Source: UA16 sp042095135
GTDB taxonomy: Bacteria; Bacteroidota; Bacteroidia; Flavobacteriales_D; Sanyastnellaceae
Assembly (NCBI GenBank): GCA_042095135.1
Contig: JBELBV010000019.1
Span: 1-38,009, forward strand
Direction of reading: 5' to 3'
Length of the DNA: 38,009 nucleotides
How positions within the stretch are numbered: the stretch's first letter is position 1; each line of letters begins with the position of its first letter. Of the stretch, positions 33,460 through 38,009 are shown one piece after another. Made by a program: the position numbers and the translations under genes. A model generated the notes under the pieces. The model searched no databases. It worked only from the letters and a program-made list of their open reading frames with translations, and was not told the DNA's origin.

Positions 33460-33789
33460 TCAGTCTTTCAAGACCCCCAATCGCTTCGCCAATTCTTCGG
33501 TGAAGCTGCGCATGGCAAGGGCATGGGCCTTGTCGTTGGTCGCCTTTTCCAATGTGTTGGCCAAGGTCATCATGGTTTGGCACACGAAGTGGCGCATTTC
33601 TTCGACGCTCATTTGCTTCGTCCAAAGGTCCATGTGCACCGCGTTGCCCTGGGCCTCGTCCCACATGGCGAGGGACATGGCTTTGGCGGTTTGGTTGGCG
33701 ACGTCGCTGTCGTCCGCCGACCAGGTGATGGCGGTGGGCACTTTGTTTTCATCCGTTTGAACCTGGACGGTGATCTGTGAATCGGCCAT
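33460..33789 (-). CDS. gldC: Gliding motility protein GldC
   Basis: Small soluble protein of 109 residues of the Bacteroidota GldC family. Family features are the N-terminal strand pattern ITVQVQTDENKVPTAITWSA, then AKAMSLAMWDEA and DLWTKQMSVEEMRHFVCQT, and an alpha-helical C terminus. In Flavobacterium johnsoniae gldC enhances gliding and neighbours gldB; its biochemical role is not established. Here it lies 32 bases downstream of gldB in the same orientation. Confidence 0.9.
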   Translation of the reverse strand: MADSQITVQVQTDENKVPTAITWSADDSDVANQTAKAMSLAMWDEAQGNAVHMDLWTKQMSVEEMRHFVCQTMMTLANTLEKATNDKAHALAMRSFTEELAKRLGVLKD

Positions 33790-33821
33790 GAGCGTATAAA
33801 TTGAGGTGCAAAGGTGGTGAA

Positions 33822-34859
33822 TTACAAAGGCCGGTACGCCTTGACCACGGGATTGATGTCGGTCACTTCCACGAGCGCGGCCAAATCGACCTCAGGATGC
33901 TTGTCCATGAAGTCGCTGACCATACGCCATCCCATGTACGCGCCCAGCCGGTCCGGACTGTCCTGCGGAATGGCGCCATAGCGGGTGAACGGGCCTTCGT
34001 TAAACCATCTACCGAACTGCGTGCGATCGGTGTCAAACAGTGCATCCTGGGGCTGGAGTTCCAACCAGATGTCGCGCTCATGGGTCTGAGCCCACGCCCA
34101 GGCTTCGGGCGTCCAATCCAGCAATTCCGCTTTCGGCGCCTCGGGCATGCACTGTTCCATGATGTACAGCACTTTGCCCCAGAACAGCAGTTCGTCAACG
34201 CAGCGATCGGTGCGGTACCACGGGTCGCTGAAGTGGACCAAGAGCCAACCGCGGAAGGCCGAAGCTGAGATGCGATCCGGTTCCATGCGGTTGCGCATGT
34301 ACTGCGGAAACATCTCTGGAGGCAGGGTTGACACAATGGGGTGGTCCGCGCCCAAGTACCATTCCAGCCCAATGCCGAGGTGTTGGTCGGTGGGATATAC
34401 GGCGTAGTTGAATCCCGTGTTCATCCACATCAGCCGCGGCAGCTGTGCCTGCGGGAACCAGTGGTGAAACCGTTGAAATGCGTGCGTCAATTCCTCCTCG
34501 CTCTGCGCCAAGCGTTCTGGCGCGCCGCTGGTGGTGTCGATGGCCGCCTCGATGGGGGCGACGTTGGGGTGGGTCAAAAACGTTTCAAATTCGGCCACGG
34601 TGGCTGGGTCATCTCCGGCACCGATGCGCAGGATGTCCTCCGTGTAAGCGAAACCGAATGCACCGGTAGCCGATTGCCACGCCTCAAAGTCACCCATGGT
34701 CATCACCGCCCGCACGTTCACGGGCTCTGGCACCTCAGTTTCAAACGCCGAGGAGGGCACGTTGAAGTGGCGTTCTTCGCCGCAGCCGATGAAGGCCAAT
34801 CCTGCGATGAGCAGCACCGAGGCCGGCTTTCTTGAACATTGAGACGTGAGCATTGGCAT
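33822..34859 (-). CDS. gldB: Gliding motility lipoprotein GldB
   Basis: 345 residues from ATG 34859 (MPMLTSQCSRK); 34853 is nearly equivalent. A frame open to 35255 overlaps the divergent barrel gene and is rejected. The N terminus is a lipoprotein-like signal with cysteine in AFIGCGEE; the -3 residue is Phe, so the lipobox is imperfect. The remainder (DFEAWQSATGAFGFAYTEDI, PRLMWMNTGFNYAVYP, DPWYRTDRCVDELLFWGK, YMGWRMVSDFMDKHPE) matches the GldB family. GldB is essential for gliding in F. johnsoniae and is membrane associated; its mechanism is unknown. Cotranscribed with gldC. Confidence 0.9.
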   Translation of the reverse strand: MPMLTSQCSRKPASVLLIAGLAFIGCGEERHFNVPSSAFETEVPEPVNVRAVMTMGDFEAWQSATGAFGFAYTEDILRIGAGDDPATVAEFETFLTHPNVAPIEAAIDTTSGAPERLAQSEEELTHAFQRFHHWFPQAQLPRLMWMNTGFNYAVYPTDQHLGIGLEWYLGADHPIVSTLPPEMFPQYMRNRMEPDRISASAFRGWLLVHFSDPWYRTDRCVDELLFWGKVLYIMEQCMPEAPKAELLDWTPEAWAWAQTHERDIWLELQPQDALFDTDRTQFGRWFNEGPFTRYGAIPQDSPDRLGAYMGWRMVSDFMDKHPEVDLAALVEVTDINPVVKAYRPL

Positions 34860-34892
34860 GGTCTTCGTTGTGAACGTTCCAAAACCACGGAT

Positions 34893-34900
34893 TAGTTTTG
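34893..34900 (+). promoter_or_regulatory. Bacteroidota-type -7 element in the gldB / barrel gene divergent region
   Basis: TAGTTTTG is an exact TAnnTTTG match on the + strand, with TTG (part of CGTTGTG) 22 bases upstream as a weak -33. It would start transcription near 34905, giving a nearly leaderless mRNA for ATG 34914 or a leader of about 40 bases for ATG 34944. In the reverse direction CATCTTTG near 34914 could serve gldB, with one mismatch. Confidence 0.45.
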
Positions 34901-34943
34901 AATCGTTGCAAAGATGAAACACTCCCCGCGCAATCCCCATTTC

Positions 34944-35726
34944 ATGAAGCATTTCCTCGTCGTGGCCGCCTTTTTTTTGACCGCATGCACAGCGGTCCAG
35001 GCCCAGGGCTACCACCTCGGTTTGACGGTGTCCCCGAACATTTCCTTCTCGGACGCACGTGAGTTGTCCCAGGTCGGCTTGGGCAGTCAGGCCCACTTTG
35101 GGTATGGATTCATCTTCGACGCCCTGTTCACCGATACGTATGCCATCGGCACCGGGGTCAACATCTTTTACAATGGGGGGCGCATCGCATATTTCGAAAG
35201 CACTACTACTGTGGAAGGGGAGGTGATCAGCCGGGTAGAGCTCGATCAGAAGCAACAGTACGTGGAGATTCCTTTGACGTTCAAGATGCGGACCAAAGAA
35301 ATCGGATACAGCACGTATTACGGGCAGTTCGGTGTGGGACTCGGGCTCAATGTGCGCTCCGAAGGCACACGAACGGCCACTCCTTTTGCCGCTTCGGATT
35401 CGCTCGGCACGTGGTCCTTTGTCAATGCGGGAGCGACCGATCCGGCCTTGGTATCATTGGTGGATCAGACTTTGCTGTTTCGTCCCAGCATGATCATCGG
35501 ATTGGGTTTTGAGCGGCGCTTCACCGGCACGACGGCTCTGGCTGTTGGGTTGCGCTACAACATGGCCTTGCGCAACCAGTACCAAGCCTTCCCGGTGTAC
35601 CAAACCCGAACGGGCGAAGAGGTCATCTTTGAATTTGATGACGATGCAGGCGTTGAGCTGCCTGTCGCTGGTGAAATGAAGGGCAAAACCGGGCAAATTG
35701 AACTTTGTGTCGGTGTGATGTTTTAA
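34944..35726 (+). CDS. Outer-membrane beta-barrel protein (PorT/OMP_b-brl_2-like)
   Basis: 260 residues from ATG 34944, where MKHFLVVAAFFLTACTAVQAQ is a compact signal peptide; an in-frame ATG at 34914 adds ten residues and cannot be excluded. The mature protein has alternating strands with aromatic girdles (YHLGLTVSPNISF, GYGFIFDALFTD, QYVEIPLTFKMRT, YYGQFGVGLGLNV, GLGFERRF, LAVGLRYNM) and ends in a strand with terminal Phe (CVGVMF), a typical barrel ending. It resembles the PorT-like porin family; whether it is true PorT of type IX secretion cannot be decided by eye. It diverges from gldB and is followed 5 bases later by nadE. Confidence 0.85.
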   Translation: MKHFLVVAAFFLTACTAVQAQGYHLGLTVSPNISFSDARELSQVGLGSQAHFGYGFIFDALFTDTYAIGTGVNIFYNGGRIAYFESTTTVEGEVISRVELDQKQQYVEIPLTFKMRTKEIGYSTYYGQFGVGLGLNVRSEGTRTATPFAASDSLGTWSFVNAGATDPALVSLVDQTLLFRPSMIIGLGFERRFTGTTALAVGLRYNMALRNQYQAFPVYQTRTGEEVIFEFDDDAGVELPVAGEMKGKTGQIELCVGVMF

Positions 35727-35731
35727 GAGGT

Positions 35732-36508
35732 ATGAACGCACTGGCACAACACATCGTTTCCTGGCTGCACGACTATGCACGCAATGCCAAAATGGATGGC
35801 TGGGTGGTGGGCGTCAGCGGTGGAATTGATTCCGCTGTCACGTCAACGCTGTGTGCCCAGACGGGCTTGCCCACATGGGTCGTCGAAATGCCGATCCACC
35901 AACACCCGAGCCAGGTGTCCCGAGCTCAGGCGCACATGCAATCCCTGGAGCAACGTTTTGAGAACGTCTCCCGCGCTCGGGTCGATTTGACTGGGGTCTA
36001 TGACGAGTTGGTGGCCGCATTGCCCGACGCCGATGATGTTTCAGGTGGACTGGCCATGGCCAACTCTAGGGCTCGGTTGCGCATGACGACGCTATACGCG
36101 CTGGCCGCACAGCGCCGTGCGTTGGTCGCCGGAACGGGCAACAAAGTCGAGGACTTCGGTGTGGGATTCTACACCAAGTATGGAGATGGCGGCGTTGACG
36201 TCAGTCCCATTGCGGATTTGGTCAAAACCGAAGTGTTCGCTCTGGGAGCGGCGCTGGGCGTCGGACAAGAAATCTTAGATGCCCCCCCGACCGACGGCTT
36301 GTGGGGCGATGATCGCACAGATGAGGACCAGTTGGGGGCGACCTACCCCGAACTCGAATGGGCCATGGCGAATGCCGACGCAGAGCCTTCAACTTGGACG
36401 AAGCGCCAGCGCGAGGTCATGGCGGTCTACATCCGCCTCAACCGGGCCAACCAGCACAAAATGAACCCCATTCCGGTCTGTTCGATCCCGGAGCACCTGC
36501 GTGCTTGA
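35732..36508 (+). CDS. nadE: NH3-dependent NAD+ synthetase NadE
   Basis: Cytoplasmic ATP-pyrophosphatase converting nicotinic acid adenine dinucleotide to NAD+, using ammonia. 258 residues from ATG 35732; a longer frame to 35705 would overlap the upstream gene. The PP-loop SGGIDS is at 29-34. Further landmarks are MANSRARLRMTTLYALA, the ATP-site region VAGTGNKVEDFGVGFYTKYGDGG and the C-terminal PPTDGLWGDDRTDEDQLG. There is no N-terminal glutaminase domain, so it is the ammonia-dependent form. It converges with the BNR gene, with 10 bases between the two stop codons. Confidence 0.96.
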   Translation: MNALAQHIVSWLHDYARNAKMDGWVVGVSGGIDSAVTSTLCAQTGLPTWVVEMPIHQHPSQVSRAQAHMQSLEQRFENVSRARVDLTGVYDELVAALPDADDVSGGLAMANSRARLRMTTLYALAAQRRALVAGTGNKVEDFGVGFYTKYGDGGVDVSPIADLVKTEVFALGAALGVGQEILDAPPTDGLWGDDRTDEDQLGATYPELEWAMANADAEPSTWTKRQREVMAVYIRLNRANQHKMNPIPVCSIPEHLRA

Positions 36509-36518
36509 CGCCCGGCGT

Positions 36519-37992
36519 TCAATCGGCCGCTGCGACGGTCACTTCCGGTCCCTTGAGCCCTGCGCCTGACGCGGTTCTGAATTGCAATTGATACGTGCCG
36601 AGAGCAGGGAATGCCAAGCCTTCATCTGTCGTCCACTGCGCGGGGATGCGCAGCGTCTGCCACCCTTTCTCAACGACTCCTGTTTCATCTACCAATTGTT
36701 CGGTTCCGGCGCTGTCCACCCACAGCCACTGGCCCTCGGTGCGTTCCGGTGCAAAGGCGCTGAACGCCACTTCTACGGTGCGCGGCTCGCTCCAAGCCCA
36801 TCCTTTTTGCCCCCAGCGTTCGCTCCACTCCAAAGCAACTGCATCCTCTGTTGTCCAATCGATGGCGATGGCCTCGTCGGCATGGTCGAGCCACGGATTC
36901 AAGTCGGCCACCCAAATGCTGCGCCCGTGGGTGCCGATGACGAGCTCGTTCTCGCGTTCTTGGATGACGAGGTCGTGCACGGGGACACGCGGCAAGTCGG
37001 GGTGGAGGGTGGACCACGTGGCTCCGCGGTCCAAACTCGTGTAACATCCGCCGTCGGTGCCCACGAAGAGGCAATCTTCCCAGTCCGCGGATTCCATCAA
37101 GGCATTCACGGGCTCGGCAGGCAGGCCGTCAACTATCGTTCGATCGCCCAAGCGCTTCCACGTGCGGCCGTCGTTTTCAGTGACGAATACGTACGAATCA
37201 AAATGATCCAAGCGGTAGGCGTTGAGCCCCACGTACAACCGATTGGGGTGGTGCGCGCTCCAGAGCACTTCACTGACCCAGAACGTGCGATCGTTTTTCG
37301 GGTCTTGGGGCACCGGTGAAGTCAACTGCGTCCAGTTGTACCCGCCGTCGCGGCTGACTTGGATCAGCCCGTCATCCGTTCCAACCGCGAGTTGGCCGAA
37401 ACGCAAGGGACTTTCGTGCAGGCTGGTGATGGTGCCGAACGGCACGTTTCCCGGGATGCCACCGCGGGTCAAGTCCCCGCTGAGGGTTTCCCAGTTGGCA
37501 CCCTGGTCAAACGACCGGTGCACCCGGTTCGATGCCATGTACAAAATGTCGTTCTGGTGGCGGCTGAGCCAGATGGGTGTTTGCCAGTTCCAGCGCAGGG
37601 GCGTCTCGCCAAGGGCATGTTGGGGATGGATCCCCGTGTAGGCATCGGCATTGAGGTCCTGTCGGCTGTAGTAGCCGAATTGAGACCCGGTGAAGACCAC
37701 ATCTGGATCGCGCGGATCCACTTCGATTTGCATGCCGTCTCCACCCCCGATGGAGGTCCACGCGTAGTGTCCGCTCTGGTGCCAGCCGGGGGTGTCACGG
37801 TAGGTGGATGGGCCGCGCCAAGTTCCGTTGTCTTGGAGGCCGCCATAGATGCGGTAGGGCTCGGCGTTGTCCACTTCTACGGCGTAAAATTGGCCGACTT
37901 CTGGGCTGTTGCACTTGACCCAGTTTGCACCGCGGTCCCAGCTGATGTTGATGCCACCGTCGTTTCCGTTGATGAGGTGGTCGGGGTTGGCG
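36519..37992 (-). CDS. BNR/Asp-box, sortilin-like propeller protein, 5' end missing
   Basis: C-terminal 491 residues of a larger protein running off the scaffold. Asp-box repeats of the S-x-D-x-G-x-x-W type recur (SWDRGANW, SFDQGANW, SRDGGYNW, SLDRGATW, and the related TENDGRTW), separated by strands as in the VPS10/BNR-type multi-bladed propellers. GNDGGINISWDRG and YGGLQDNGTWRG are typical of the secreted Bacteroidota BNR glycosyl-hydrolase-like family, although hydrolase activity is not assured. After the propeller (about residue 375) comes a beta-rich tail with no classical type IX sorting domain apparent. The open frame past 37992 (MCSSDL) is translated adapter, not biology; the true start lies off the scaffold. 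Confidence 0.85.
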
Positions 37993-38009
37993 AGATCGGA
38001 AGAGCACAC
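37993..38009. other. Illumina adapter remnant at the scaffold end
   Basis: The last 17 bases, AGATCGGAAGAGCACAC, are identical to the start of the Illumina TruSeq read-1 adapter. Read in reverse they give the MCSSDL start seen on the truncated gene. This is assembly contamination. Confidence 0.96.

Noticed and set aside
34860..35255. Longer N terminus for GldB
   Set aside because: It would overlap the divergent barrel gene and hide the lipoprotein signal.

Overview
The window is a 38 kb scaffold from a member of the Bacteroidota, most likely a Flavobacteriales-like marine or aquatic lineage with a moderately high G+C content. The evidence is the Bacteroidota order of the division and cell wall (dcw) cluster, the gliding genes gldB and gldC, FtsZ ending in HDNVD, promoter -7 elements of the TAnnTTTG type, and the lack of clear Shine-Dalgarno sequences. 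The sequence is a draft: it has two 100-N gaps (2338-2437 and 15161-15260), and its last 17 bases match an Illumina TruSeq adapter.

Region 1 (41-12013, + strand) is an accessory array of five large secreted proteins. The first is a repeat-rich surface protein of about 1500 residues, closed by a strong terminator. Four head-to-tail paralogues of 585-606 residues follow, each with a signal peptide, seven FG-GAP/VCBS calcium-loop blades and an ASPIC/UnbV domain. All five end with a cysteine repeat (GCT-x3-ACNY...DDGSC type) and then a single EF-hand/dockerin-like hairpin framed by two cysteines exactly 27 residues apart, 1-2 residues from the C terminus. This shared tail is the strongest candidate here for something undescribed.

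Region 2 (11991-15378) holds an exported M28 metallopeptidase, a small nitroreductase, a 334-residue protein that joins a small soluble domain to a barrel-like domain through one membrane helix, and the start of a small lipoprotein gene cut by a gap.

Region 3 (15414-31790, - strand) is a tightly packed dcw operon: mraZ, rsmH, ftsL, ftsI, murE, mraY, murD, ftsW, murG, murC, ftsQ, ftsA, ftsZ, then yqeY. Most neighbours overlap or are separated by only a few bases. It encodes most of the route from UDP-MurNAc to lipid II plus the septal synthase FtsW/FtsI and the Z-ring proteins; murF and ddl are absent. In front of mraZ lies a ladder of TGGG boxes at 10-bp spacing, the expected operator of MraZ.

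Region 4 (32043-37992) contains an alpha/beta hydrolase with the ribosome-assembly GTPase EngB, then gldB-gldC on the opposite strand, an outer-membrane barrel protein with nadE diverging from them, and a truncated BNR/sortilin-like propeller protein running off the scaffold end. Gliding proteins GldB/GldC imply that a gliding/type IX secretion apparatus is encoded elsewhere in the genome. None of the five array proteins shows an obvious classical type IX C-terminal domain, so how they are sorted is open.
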